From Hexactinellida sp. DTS-2022 (Eukaryota > Porifera > Hexactinellida): a DNA stretch of 64,000 bases. Of this stretch, positions 23,850-34,142 are shown one piece after another (the first letter of the stretch is position 1; each line of letters opens with the position of its first letter). Both the position numbers and the translations under genes were made by a program. The stretch covers positions 3,968,001-4,032,000 of the forward strand of contig JAPNXP010000003.1 in the NCBI GenBank assembly GCA_028753945.1. The letters run 5' to 3'. Below the pieces are notes generated by a model that worked only from the letters and a program-made list of their open reading frames with translations, searched no databases and was not told the DNA's origin.

Positions 23850-24326
23850 ATGGGTGCCGGATCCAGCAGCAAATCTAGCAGTGGCAGCAGTGTGCCTGAC
23901 TACGACTCGTACGAGTCTGGGAATGAATCATCAGCGATGGACGACCTCTGGGACCTGACAACTTGTATTATCCAGTTGGAAAGAAAATTAGAGGATATAG
24001 AGTTGGAAGCTTCGTTGAATCATGCAATGTACCCGGAGTGGTGCGGGACAGGAGTAAAAGACGAAAAGAGAGAGTTACATAAAAGATTGGAATTGCTCAA
24101 ATCAAGAGAACAGAAAGTATTCAAATTGATAGCGAGACCAAAGAAAATCGAGAGAAAACCTTCACCCGTGTTAATAATGCACAAGAAGAAACAAAAGCTT
24201 AGGAAGAAGGCTCACTACAGGTCTATGACAATCCATACTGAATGCAGACAACTCACAAGCCTGGAGGAAACATACAAAAAATACTCTCAACAGCCGATAC
24301 CCAAGTTTCCTATCACGGATTTGTAA
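23850..24326 (+). CDS. Orphan 158-aa protein, predicted N-myristoylated
   Basis: I do not recognise this protein. I start at the first in-frame ATG (23850); the frame is open slightly upstream, but only from a TTG. The N-terminus MGAGSSSKSSSG fits the myristoylation consensus (Gly2, Ser6) and is followed by a Ser-rich, acidic stretch (to about residue 33). The middle (about residues 35-95) is a charged helical region with coiled-coil character (QLERKLEDIELEASLNH, then KRELHKRLELLKSREQKV). The last third is strongly basic (KKKQKLRKKAHYR) and ends with a KYSQQPIPKFPI motif. No transmembrane segment. Codon use is less AT-rich than the flanks, and the frame ends in TAA with an ATTAAA about 130 bp downstream. 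A membrane-associated adaptor would fit, but function is not inferable. It may be single-exon or the only visible exon. Confidence 0.6.
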   Translation: MGAGSSSKSSSGSSVPDYDSYESGNESSAMDDLWDLTTCIIQLERKLEDIELEASLNHAMYPEWCGTGVKDEKRELHKRLELLKSREQKVFKLIARPKKIERKPSPVLIMHKKKQKLRKKAHYRSMTIHTECRQLTSLEETYKKYSQQPIPKFPITDL

Positions 24327-24329
24327 ACC

Positions 24330-26919
24330 AACACAAACTGAAAGAATTTAATACGCTTTTATGATTTTTATCATCAACAGATTCACTATTTGAAACAGGA
24401 ATTCGATTCTATGTATGTATTTGAATATGATAATATTGTACTAAATATGTACTATTTAAATTAAATGCATGCAAAGAACAACTGAATTGTAACAAAGAAG
24501 GAAATATTAACCATTTACTCAATGGTAAAATTAATTAATTATAAAATTGGTATAATTGCAGAAAATCAAGATATCACGAATTAATACATAAAATTAGATT
24601 CTCGGAAATAAATAAAATTGAATTGAATTATGAAACTGCCATACGAAGATCGTTACTAATAATTGATGGTTTAGCTAAGGCTACATCATAACTAAATAAT
24701 CGAAAACAATAAACAGTACGATTTAATGTGATATATTTGTGGTAGAAAAAATAATAAGAGTTCGGATTGAGAGGGGAAATTATTAATTCAAGTGAACAAC
24801 TAAGTTGTTTTCAATATTGTAGTACAGTAACTCTCGTTAGTATAAACACTAGGGGAATGCCGAAATGTGTATTAAACAGGTGTCAATAGTTTTTAAAAGC
24901 CTTTGAAACATATATGAAACAGTTTATGTATTAACCGCAATTCGTATTATGAGTCTAGGACCTGTTTGAACAAACGATTCTACTGTATGGTATATTTATA
25001 AACCATGGATATAGGGGCTGCAGTAACAATCTACCAAACAATCTTTTTAATTCATAAACAATAGCCCCAGATGTTGTCACATTAGTCACTAAATTAAATG
25101 CAATCTCATTAAATATTAAATCACAGCCGACTCTACTTAATTGGGGCACTTTGGTCCGATTAGTTAGCCCAACTTACGAAAATATTTGAAGCTAAACTGT
25201 AATTCAATTCCGTAAATTATGTGAAATTAAGCGGGAGCCCAATTAACCAGCGTATACTATATTTAATTGACAAACGTTAGAAGAATAATGCAACTTTTTA
25301 TTTCCAAAGCACAATGTTAGAATGAAAATTAAATTTGAAATTATGAAACTTTCGAAAGATTTGTACTGATGTATATAACAATGGAATATTCTCTGAACAG
25401 TCCATTTGATAATATACTACGCATATGTACTAATTCTTATAGCTTGATCAATTCATAAATGTAGATATTACAAAGTTCAAGAAATAAAGTTACCTTCTCT
25501 TAGCTAATAATATATAATTAACTAGAAACATGCAAGTATAAGATCATGAGTTAGTCTCAATTTAAACTTCCAACAATAACAACAACAACAACAACAACAA
25601 CAACAATAGGTTCCAGTAATATCGTTGAATAAAGATGAATTGTTATTAATTAAAAGTGACTGTCCTATAAACCTTAAATTCTAGGAATAATACACCCGAG
25701 GATAATGTTACTCAGTACTGATGTAACAATTAAATAATATACACAGACGATAAGCCAATAAACACATAACATACCCGAAATTAATGAGATGAATACATAG
25801 GTTAATAGGTTAATAAAATGTAGGTCAATTACATGTTACGACTTCTGCTCCAACGCCGCGCGATCATTTGAACATAAAATGCCCGAGCACGAATGGTTCG
25901 TATCGAATACAATCAAATGGAATTCTGAAAACAAATCGATTGGTCACAAATCAAATAGCTGCGGCTAAGTGTAATTAAAAAGATAAATTAACCAACCTTC
26001 TGGATTGAACAAATTGCTATAAACAATAATTACACAAGTAAGCCTTGTGGATAGTCCAACTGTTTCAAACATGGAGATTTCCTTATGGTGATTACATGCA
26101 TGGACAGATTGACACTATTTGTGGTAGAAATAGCTACTATAATAAATACAATTAGTTTAATTGAAGTATGTACAAAGAAGAGACGAGATGAAAGAGATAA
26201 ATTTACTTGAAGAAGGGAGGGACACCTGATAATTAGAGTGAGCTGACGCATTAACGGTAGGAAATTACAAAACGCTACATTGCTTTAATAATAGACTATG
26301 CCAACAGAGCAGGATATTGCAAAACATAATACGATATATGAAACGTGCCAGAATTATTTTGTGAAATTCGTACCTTATAATAAGTATAAATTGGAACGTA
26401 ATTAGCTATAATAGATGTATGTAGGTGTGTAGTTTAAATATGACACAATAGTTCATTAGAGTATGGCGTTATACAGTAAACTCAATAAGGAGCATATACA
26501 GAGCAATAGTGCGTTAGAACTATAGCTGTATGTGAATAATTAATCATATAATTAGTCTATAGTAACCATTAGGTAGCCGAATTACGAGTTAGAGGAAAAG
26601 TTAGAGCTGGCTTACTACATACTATTTGCCACAGTAAATAATTAAATATTTAGAAAAACAACTCCTTCTTCAATGATGTAATCAATGTAAATTATTCAAA
26701 ATAACATAAGAATGGAATGCAGATAAGATGGAAGGAATTTTCAGCAATTTCATAAAGAAAATAATATGACATAATTATAAATTAATTAAGGTGCAGGAAT
26801 AAGAATTTTATTAAACCAAAAGCAGATATTAGCTTGCACAAATTAGAATTATTATTATTAGTATAAAGGATAGAATTCAAAATTCAAATAATTTAATATA
26901 TGTGTGAGATCAATAGAGC
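24330..26919. other. Gene-poor AT-rich stretch
   Basis: I see no supportable gene. It holds an (AAC)n microsatellite at about 25573-25605 and a fragment resembling pogo-type MITE ends (CAGTAACTCTCGTTAGTATA, near 24826). Confidence 0.5.
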
Positions 26920-26927
26920 CTGCCAAG

Positions 26928-27110
26928 CAGTGTATTATACAGCCATTTGTAAATACGCTCCTATTCCTGGTCTGATGCAATTTCCATACGCCTAAATCAC
27001 AAATTAAAGTTACGGTATAGGAGAGGATTCCAAATTTTCGCGCTCCTAATTAAAATGTTCCAAAAATCATACTCCAAAAGGAGCGTCTCGCGCTCCTGGA
27101 TAATTCCTTG
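26928..27110 (+). mobile_element. hAT-like MITE, family with CAGTG...CCTTG ends, copy 1
   Basis: It starts CAGTGTATTATACAGCC and ends GGATAATTCCTTG. It is flanked by a perfect 8-bp duplication, CTGCCAAG (26920-26927 and 27111-27118). Internal GGAGCGTCTCGCGCTCC can fold. Copies at 53242-53423 and 55416-55597 are nearly identical. Terminal inverted repeats are only 5 bp and imperfect. Confidence 0.8.
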
Positions 27111-27118
27111 CTGCCAAG

Positions 27119-27897
27119 TTCGGTACTATACTACATCATATGACCTAAGTACGTTAATAGACGCGTTAAGATGTAAGAAGAATCACTCACTTATTGTATG
27201 ACAATCTAATAATATAATTATTATTCGACTGTGAGTTCTAAAACTCTTGCTATACCATTCGTAGCTGACACAAAACCACTTAAAAATACCTTAAGTAGTA
27301 TTTCGTAATTGGAGTCAGCTGAAATGGATAACCATTTATTACATCATAATACATGTTAATTATCATAAGCACGGTAATACACCTAACCTTGTATTGAGAC
27401 TCAAATGACGCAATTCGAGCCCACCAATTATAGAGTCTCCGAATAGCATACAAGTGTGAATGGATGATTGGCCTCATAAATATTATACTATTTATTGTCA
27501 CCCAATTAAACTAAAAAACAGGAATATAGCAATTAAAATAAGATACGTAATCCATTAACTCGAGTGTGAAATGATATTAATAAAAGCTGAAGCAAATTCT
27601 TTTAATTTAACGTCCCTACGAAAAATACCAAATAACTACGTATATGTGATTAATTAATGGATAAGTCAACTTTACCGTTCATTACCATAAGAAGATAAGT
27701 AAAGTAATTGATTAACAGTAATTAATTAATGGAAACAGTTAATATGTTAAAATCCGAACAGACGAACGGGTTATATTATATTTATTAATACGATAAAGCG
27801 CGATAATGTTATTTCAATAATTCGAATGGTATTAATAAAATGGGAGATATTACCGAGCTCCAATAATGAATATAAATGAGTAGATTGGAGCAAGATT
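27119..27897. other. AT-rich spacer before the Mutator-like element
   Basis: No gene or clear repeat is seen up to the target duplication of the next element. Confidence 0.5.
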
Positions 27898-27913
27898 GCA
27901 ATAAATGGAAGTC

Positions 27914-28018
27914 CGACAACTCGCATCACGACAACTGGCAACGGACAACTCGCATCACCGACAACTGGCATCACGACAACTGGCATCACGACAACTGGCA
28001 TCACGACAACTCGCATCT
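27914..28018. repeat. Subterminal tandem repeats, left arm
   Basis: About seven tandem units of the type ACAACT(C/G)GCATCACG lie directly inside the transposon end. Such subterminal arrays often bind transposase; here that is inference. Confidence 0.75.
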
Positions 28019-28269
28019 AATTTGATTGGTCAATTTAATTACATTAACTTTACATTAACTTAATTATCAAAAAGTTATTTAATATAATAAATTTAATTGA
28101 ATCAAATTAATTGACAGAAATATTAAACTGCAGAGCCCCCTAAGAAATAATTTATAATTCTATTTATAAAAGATTAAATCATTGTTTCTACTGATCAAAG
28201 TCCTAAATACTGACAGATGATTTTCTAATTTCGGGAAAGTAATTTTAATTTCAGAAAACAAATACTTAC

Positions 28270-28403
28270 ACCTTTATTGTTCCTATATCGTAATCGTCGG
28301 AACTTTTATCTTCTTCAACAGGATGCAAGCCACCTGTTCCAACTATTTGCCGTAATTCGTATAAAATAGATCCTGGCCAAATTGTATCAATTTCTTTATT
28401 TCT
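28270..28403 (-). other. Candidate antisense exon in the left arm
   Basis: This is the mirror copy of the frame at 32615-32748. On the minus strand it reads IDTIWPGSILYELRQIVG and ends in an acidic EEDKSSDDYD segment at a GTAAGT donor. It is nearly identical to the other arm, so its conservation is not independent evidence. It could be part of an accessory transposon gene. Confidence 0.3.
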
Positions 28404-28446
28404 TTAATAAATTTCTATTTTTTTATTTTGAGGTAACTTTTTTTTT

Positions 28447-29877
28447 ATGGCCCAACCTGATCAGCCGTTCCGGCTGATCAGGTCTCAGCGAGGTGCTGAG
28501 AAGTTGACAGAGGGGGGGTTTAGTTATGGGAAGCAGAGGAGAGTAGGAGGGATAACGCATTGGCTTTGTGAAAGGAGAGGATTATGTAAAGCGCTCATAC
28601 ATACCCAAGGCACGGAGATTGTGAAGCGGACGAATGAGCATCTCCATGCACCTGACGAGCAGGCTGTGAGTTGCTGTGAAGTGAAGGTAGGGATGAAGAG
28701 GAAAGCGAGGGACTCCCAAGATAGCTCGCACCATATAGTGGGCGATTGTCTTCAGACGGTAACCGAGGGCACTGCTGCTAAACTCCCAAAGCTGGACAGC
28801 CTCAAGCGCACCATACAGCGCCAGCGAGTGCGACAGCAAGCAGCCCAAGTGCAACCCGCCACTCTGGAGCAGCTAACTCTACCGGAAGAGTACAAGCGGT
28901 CTTCCAAAGGCGAGCAGTTCCTCCTGTACGACTCGGGTCCGGAGTCTCAGAGGATCCTCATCTTCGGAACTCAGCGGAACCTGGAGATGCTGCAGCTGTC
29001 CAGTGTCTGGTTGGCAGACGGCACTTTCAAGACAGCTCCTTCACTCTTCACGCAGGTCTACGTGATACACGCACTGCGCGGAGGTCCTGACCTGATGCAG
29101 GACGGTCACCTGTTGCCAAGTCTATTCGTGCTCCTGCCCAACAAGACCGAGGCTACGTACACGAGAATGTGGGAACAGGTCCAGCTACTGTGTCCGCAAG
29201 CAGACCCCGCCAAGATGCTGATGGACTTTGAGTTGGCAGCAATTAACAGCTTTGAGCGAACGTGGCCTAGTGCTGTGGTGAAGGGCTGCTTCTTTCACCT
29301 CACCCAGAACCTGTGGCGCAAGGTACAGGCTGCCGGACTGCAGACTGAGTACTGCCAGGACCAGGAGCTCGCTATGCGCATCCGGCTGATACCAGCTCTG
29401 GCGTTTGCTGCTCCCCACGAAGTGCCCGCCCTGTTGAATGAAGTGGCAGCGCAGCTTCCCTCGCCCGCAGCAGACAGTCTCATTGAGTACTTCGAGAGGA
29501 CCTATGTCGGACGGACACTCCCAGGTGGCACGTACCAACAGCCACTGTTCCCTGTAGCGATGTGGAGCCACCACTTCGACACGGTTTTCTGTCTACCTCG
29601 TACAACCAACGCAGTAGAAGCTTGGCATCGCAGCTTCAACGCGACAGTAGGGTGTCATCATCCCAACATATGGAAGTTCATCTCTGCACTCAAGCGCGAG
29701 CAGGGTCTGGTCGAACTCAGGCAGGCCAAGTACATCGCTGGAGCTCGACCCACCAAGCGCAAGGCTGCGCAAGCTAATGAGCTGGCTTTGAGGGATCTGG
29801 TCAGGAGCTATCTGCATCGCCCCCGAATGGAATTCTTAAGAGGTGTCGCACACCGCTTTAGCATCGGCACTGACTGA
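28447..29877 (+). CDS. FLYWCH/MULE transposase, left copy
   Basis: A 476-residue intact DDE transposase. Residues 25-67 form a FLYWCH-type zinc finger (HW at 38-39, C41, C47, then a HLHAP end at 65-69), which would bind the transposon ends. A basic linker (about 83-130) follows. The MULE domain gives the catalytic acids: D191 in WLADGTF, D260 in LMDFELA, and E391 in TTNAVEAWH; GCFFHLTQNLWRK between the second and third is the family's C-x2-H-like motif. The frame uses a true ATG after an A/T-rich leader and has no stops or frameshifts. Its GC content is far above the flanks. It is identical to the right copy up to about residue 448, then differs (RDLVRSYLHRPRMEFLRG here). It is likely active or recently active, and acts on its own termini. 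Confidence 0.9.
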   Translation: MAQPDQPFRLIRSQRGAEKLTEGGFSYGKQRRVGGITHWLCERRGLCKALIHTQGTEIVKRTNEHLHAPDEQAVSCCEVKVGMKRKARDSQDSSHHIVGDCLQTVTEGTAAKLPKLDSLKRTIQRQRVRQQAAQVQPATLEQLTLPEEYKRSSKGEQFLLYDSGPESQRILIFGTQRNLEMLQLSSVWLADGTFKTAPSLFTQVYVIHALRGGPDLMQDGHLLPSLFVLLPNKTEATYTRMWEQVQLLCPQADPAKMLMDFELAAINSFERTWPSAVVKGCFFHLTQNLWRKVQAAGLQTEYCQDQELAMRIRLIPALAFAAPHEVPALLNEVAAQLPSPAADSLIEYFERTYVGRTLPGGTYQQPLFPVAMWSHHFDTVFCLPRTTNAVEAWHRSFNATVGCHHPNIWKFISALKREQGLVELRQAKYIAGARPTKRKAAQANELALRDLVRSYLHRPRMEFLRGVAHRFSIGTD

Positions 29878-29929
29878 TTACCTCTTATTATGGTGAGTAT
29901 GTTATTACATTATTAACTAAGCTGTTTAC

Positions 29930-30066
29930 TACAGTCGAACCTCGTTAGTACGAACACCAGAGATGCCAAAATCTGTTCGCCTTGTCTGTAATTAATTATA
30001 TCTTAATTGTATGGAAACGGCTATCAAGGGAACGAAATAATGTTCGTGTTAACCTGTTCTACTGTA
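29930..30066. mobile_element. pogo-type MITE in the transposon core
   Basis: TACAGTCGAACCTCGTTAGT at the left and an imperfect inverse ending CCTGTTCTACTGTA at the right, each with a TA. The same family occurs at 34001-34142. Confidence 0.7.
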
Positions 30067-30149
30067 CATTAATTCTTGCGTATAACGCATAATTTCATGG
30101 CTGATAGGAACCTGTTAACAGTTCATTTTAGACAAAATATTTAAGGATT

Positions 30150-30495
30150 AGCTTGTGTAGCCAGCCATTGGAGTGAAATTTGTTGCATAGAAATAGAAAA
30201 GTGTTCTATTTTAATGCATAATTGCTGCATCGTGTATGGTCGGCTTAAGTTAATCTTTTTGTTATTAACAATATTTTAATCTATATTTGAGTATTTTAAC
30301 TGACGTCCGTATAGCCCACCATACACGATGCAACTTTGTTGCATCCCACTGTTGCACGCAACGAAGTTGCATGCAACAAGGTAATATATAGGTGCAACAC
30401 AATTTTCATGCATAAATATTGCGCAACAATCACCATACACGGTGTAACTTTGTTGTATGCAACATTTCAAACATCGTGTATGTTGGGCTTATGGT
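30150..30495. mobile_element. Cluster of small MITEs with GCCCACCATACACGATG ends
   Basis: The sequence CACCATACACGATGCAAC or its inverse occurs four times (near 30225, 30311, 30430 and 30471), bounding at least one element of about 180 bp (30311-30493). GTTGCATGCAAC-type palindromes are internal. A similar end occurs at 38756-38829. Confidence 0.55.
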
Positions 30496-30499
30496 TATC

Positions 30500-31188
30500 A
30501 CATAAAAAACTATATAGTTTGCCTGCTTTTGCTTAGCCTTAGTTGTTGGTAGCTGTAAACAGCAGTTGGTGTTACGAGCTCACACATAAGACTGAAAATA
30601 TCAAATTAAAGGTTAATTATTTTATCCATGTCGGGGGAAAATATTTAACATTAATATAGTATATGTTAGCTGTTATAATAAATCTATAATTTAAATTATT
30701 AATGACACCAATATATTTGTTTGTCCGGACTGTAACAAAGTGTAGGGTTCTATTACAGACTAAATTTTAAATGTTATTTGTAATTAGAATAAAAGTACGT
30801 AGTAGGCTAAGTAGGAAGTTATTGTTGAATATTAGCAAATAAGATACCGAAGTACGTATGCTGTTTTTGTTAACTTTAAATAAGTAAGAAAATTGAGTCC
30901 TTATAGTAGTCGGGCGATTTATCGAGAAGCTACCTAGAATTAAGTGCTCATAAATCTTCTGTAAGAAAGATTATACTTTTGGTAATACGTGAAGCAGCCT
31001 CACGTATTACGTACACAGTTAACACTCTCTATTATATACACCTCAGGGACCAGAGTTATTGTTCATTATGTCGAGGTGTTCATAGCCAGTGTACACTATA
31101 AGGGATTCGATTGTAATAAGGTTATTACATTATACATGTATTACGCAACTTAACTTCCTCTATTAATATTGTTGCAATTCTTAAGGTT
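30500..31188. other. Core of the Mutator-like element, no gene seen
   Basis: This is AT-rich, with a short Helitron 5'-like fragment near 30712 (TATATTTGTTTGTCCGGAC). A possible palindrome (AATACGTGAAGC with CACGTATTACG) lies near 30985. No coding frame. Confidence 0.4.
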
Positions 31189-32571
31189 TCATGACGGGGC
31201 GATGTAGAAAAGCCTGGCCAGATTCACCAGAGCCAGCTCATTAGCTTGCGCAGCCTTGCGCTTGGTGGGTCGAGCTCCAGCGATGTACTTGGCCTGCCTG
31301 AGTTCGACCAGACCCTGCTCGCGCTTGAGTGCAGAGATGAACTTCCATATGTTGGGATGATGACACCCTACTGTCGCGTTGAAGCTGCGATGCCAAGCTT
31401 CTACTGCGTTGGTTGTACGAGGTAGACAGAAAACCGTGTCGAAGTGGTGGCTCCACATCGCTACAGGGAACAGTGGCTGTTGGTACGTGCCACCTGGGAG
31501 TGTCCGTCCGACATAGGTCCTCTCGAAGTACTCAATGAGACTGTCTGCTGCGGGCGAGGGAAGCTGCGCTGCCACTTCATTCAACAGGGCGGGCACTTCG
31601 TGGGGAGCAGCAAACGCCAGAGCTGGTATCAGCCGGATGCGCATAGCGAGCTCCTGGTCCTGGCAGTACTCAGTCTGCAGTCCGGCAGCCTGTACCTTGC
31701 GCCACAGGTTCTGGGTGAGGTGAAAGAAGCAGCCCTTCACCACAGCACTAGGCCACGTTCGCTCAAAGCTGTTAATTGCTGCCAACTCAAAGTCCATCAG
31801 CATCTTGGCGGGGTCTGCTTGCGGACACAGTAGCTGGACCTGTTCCCACATTCTCGTGTACGTAGCCTCGGTCTTGTTGGGCAGGAGCACGAATAGACTT
31901 GGCAACAGGTGACCGTCCTGCATCAGGTCAGGACCTCCGCGCAGTGCGTGTATCACGTAGACCTGCGTGAAGAGTGAAGGAGCTGTCTTGAAAGTGCCGT
32001 CTGCCAACCAGACACTGGACAGCTGCAGCATCTCCAGGTTCCGCTGAGTTCCGAAGATGAGGATCCTCTGAGACTCCGGACCCGAGTCGTACAGGAGGAA
32101 CTGCTCGCCTTTGGAAGACCGCTTGTACTCTTCCGGTAGAGTTAGCTGCTCCAGAGTGGCGGGTTGCACTTGGGCTGCTTGCTGTCGCACTCGCTGGCGC
32201 TGTATGGTGCGCTTGAGGCTGTCCAGCTTTGGGAGTTTAGCAGCAGTGCCCTCGGTTACCGTCTGAAGACAATCGCCCACTATATGGTGCGAGCTATCTT
32301 GGGAGTCCCTCGCTTTCCTCTTCATCCCTACCTTCACTTCACAGCAACTCACAGCCTGCTCGTCAGGTGCATGGAGATGCTCATTCGTCCGCTTCACAAT
32401 CTCCGTGCCTTGGGTATGTATGAGCGCTTTACATAATCCTCTCCTTTCACAAAGCCAATGCGTTATCCCTCCTACTCTCCTCTGCTTCCCATAACTAAAC
32501 CCCCCCTCTGTCAACTTCTCAGCACCTCGCTGAGACCTGATCAGCCGGAACGGCTGATCAGGTTGGGCCAT
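31189..32571 (-). CDS. FLYWCH/MULE transposase, right copy
   Basis: A 460-residue frame in inverted orientation to the left copy and identical to it through residue 448: same FLYWCH finger, same catalytic D191, D260 and E391. The last 12 residues (VNLARLFYIAPS) differ and end the protein 16 residues earlier than the left copy. Alignment of the nucleotides shows that the difference is substitution-type divergence (about 70 percent identity) rather than an insertion, so the two genes were separate before most of their length was homogenised. The start ATG at 32571 is in the same leader context. It is probably functional, unless the C-terminus matters. Several apparent frames on the opposite strand are by-products. 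Confidence 0.9.
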   Translation of the reverse strand: MAQPDQPFRLIRSQRGAEKLTEGGFSYGKQRRVGGITHWLCERRGLCKALIHTQGTEIVKRTNEHLHAPDEQAVSCCEVKVGMKRKARDSQDSSHHIVGDCLQTVTEGTAAKLPKLDSLKRTIQRQRVRQQAAQVQPATLEQLTLPEEYKRSSKGEQFLLYDSGPESQRILIFGTQRNLEMLQLSSVWLADGTFKTAPSLFTQVYVIHALRGGPDLMQDGHLLPSLFVLLPNKTEATYTRMWEQVQLLCPQADPAKMLMDFELAAINSFERTWPSAVVKGCFFHLTQNLWRKVQAAGLQTEYCQDQELAMRIRLIPALAFAAPHEVPALLNEVAAQLPSPAADSLIEYFERTYVGRTLPGGTYQQPLFPVAMWSHHFDTVFCLPRTTNAVEAWHRSFNATVGCHHPNIWKFISALKREQGLVELRQAKYIAGARPTKRKAAQANELALVNLARLFYIAPS

Positions 32572-32614
32572 AAAAAAAAAGTTACCTCAAAATAAAAAAA
32601 TAGAAATTTATTAA

Positions 32615-32748
32615 AGAAATAAAGAAATTGATACAATTTGGCCAGGATCTATTTTATACGAATTACGGCAAATAGTTGGAACAGGTGGCTTGCATCCTGT
32701 TGAAGAAGATAAAAGTTCCGACGATTACGATATAGGAACAATAAAGGT
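32615..32748 (+). other. Candidate antisense exon in the right arm
   Basis: Upstream of and divergent from the transposase, an open stretch reads IDTIWPGSILYELRQIVG and then an acidic EEDKSSDDYD segment, and meets GTAAGT at 32749. There is no ATG in the open part, so it would need an upstream exon. It may be a remnant of a second transposon gene; evidence is weak. Confidence 0.3.
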
Positions 32749-33000
32749 GTAAGTATTTGTTTTCTGAAATTAAAATTACTTTCCAGAAATTAGAAAATCA
32801 TCTGTCAGTATTTAGGACTTTGATCAGTAGAAACAATGATTTAATCTTTTATAAATAGAATTATAAATTATTTCTTAGGGGGCTCTGCAGTTTAATATTT
32901 CTGTCAATTAATTTGATTCAATTAAATTTATTATATTAAATAACTTTTTGATAATTAAGTTAATGTAAAGTTAATGTAATTAAATTGACCAATCAAATTA

Positions 33001-33195
33001 GATGCGAGTTGTCGTGATGCGAGTTGTCGTGATGCGAGTTGTCGTGATGCCAGTTGTCGTGATGCCAGTTGTCGGTGATGCGAGTTGTCCGTTGCCAGTT
33101 GTCGTGATGCGAGTTGTCGTGATGCCAGTTGTCGGTGATGCGAGTTGTCCGTTGCCAGTTGTCGTGATGCGAGTTGTCGTGATGCGAGTTGTCGG
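33001..33195. repeat. Subterminal tandem repeats, right arm
   Basis: About 13 units of GATGC(G/C)AGTTGTCGT, the inverse of the left array but with more copies. Within it a block of about 63 bp is itself duplicated. Open frames on both strands here are products of the repeat. Confidence 0.8.
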
Positions 33196-33781
33196 TATCC
33201 GGCAATAAATATGTTAGCATTCATAATCCACTGATTTGTATCAAGTATTGAAGTACGTTCAATGGTTGGTAGTATGATACTGCACTATAATGGAATATGC
33301 GGGAGCATTACAATTACTCAACATGTGGAATTCCGCTTGGACATGCCATGCCTGTGGACAAGAAGAGATCTAATGATCGATCGGAATAAACTGAGTCAAT
33401 AATGCACCACTGTATGGCGTGTTGGTGATATAGTACAGTTTACCACACAAAGGGAGACAAATATAATTTCAGACAGCACTCGTATGCGCATAGATCTGTT
33501 CAAGTGTAGATTGCTTTCCGAAGAAAATTTGGTTTTAAAACAATTCTACATTTCATCCATATTCTTTAAAATTAGTGTGAAAACCATAACAGCTCTAATT
33601 GTCAAATATGCATACTTCTCAACATATCCTAGTTAGGGATTCTAACCCAAGATTTTGGGATTGAACAGGGTTAATATATTTTGAATTTACTAGTATATCA
33701 TGTAGGAATACTTTATTGTTAGACTAAATATATTTGGATGACAAATCTTTTAATAATGTGTTAGTAGCATATAGCATAGAG

Positions 33782-33889
33782 CAGTGGCTCCCAAACTTGG
33801 GTCCATAAGATGTAATACGGATAATGGTCCACAGAATGTATAATACTTACTATAGGGGGTCTACGGTTGAAAAAGGTTGGGAATCGCTG
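33782..33889. mobile_element. hAT MITE with perfect 8-bp target duplication
   Basis: It starts CAGTGGCTCCCAAACTTGG and ends AAGGTTGGGAATCGCTG, with GCATAGAG at 33774-33781 and 33890-33897. The ends resemble the widespread CAGTGGTTCCCAA class of hAT elements. 108 bp, non-coding. Confidence 0.9.
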
Positions 33890-34000
33890 GCATAGAGAGC
33901 AAAACGTGGAAATAAAGAATAATAACATAAAGTATACCATTACAGTAGAAATGTCACGTCTGGGCATAAAACCAGTTTTGACTCCGACTAATTTTGGTGT

Positions 34001-34142
34001 GACAGAACCTCGTTAGTACGAACACTAAATCAATCCCCTTCAAAGCTTTTTCAATTCAAATGAAAGCGGTTAATACGAATTCAGGATAAGGCGAACGCAT
34101 ATTGACGGCCCTGGCGTTCGTACTAACGAGGTTCTACTATAC
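34001..34142. mobile_element. pogo-type MITE
   Basis: AGAACCTCGTTAGTACGAAC and its inverse GTTCGTACTAACGAGGTTCT bound 142 bp. It belongs to the family at 29930-30066. Confidence 0.75.

Larger units (their letters stand above)
27898..33210. mobile_element. Complete Mutator-like transposon with about 1.9-kb inverted arms
   Basis: GCAATAAAT is present at 27898-27906 and again at 33202-33210, the 9-bp target duplication typical of Mutator-like elements. The element starts GGAAGTCCGACAACTCGC and ends in the near-inverse GCGAGTTGTCGGTATCC. Each arm carries CGACAACTCGCATCA tandem repeats, about 430 bp of leader, and a full transposase gene. The arms are essentially identical from the termini to about codon 448 of the transposase (29790 and 31228), then drop to about 70 percent identity. 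The unique core of about 1.4 kb holds only MITEs. Two opposed insertions could also give the layout, but the single outer duplication favours one element. Confidence 0.75.

Noticed and set aside
28582-32436. Mirror-image pairs of frames of 62-129 codons
   Set aside because: Each is antisense or out of frame to one of the two transposase copies, so they appear identically twice.
32955-33224. Frames rich in ASRQL or HHDNS repeats
   Set aside because: Products of the subterminal tandem repeat of the Mutator-like element, open in several frames at once.
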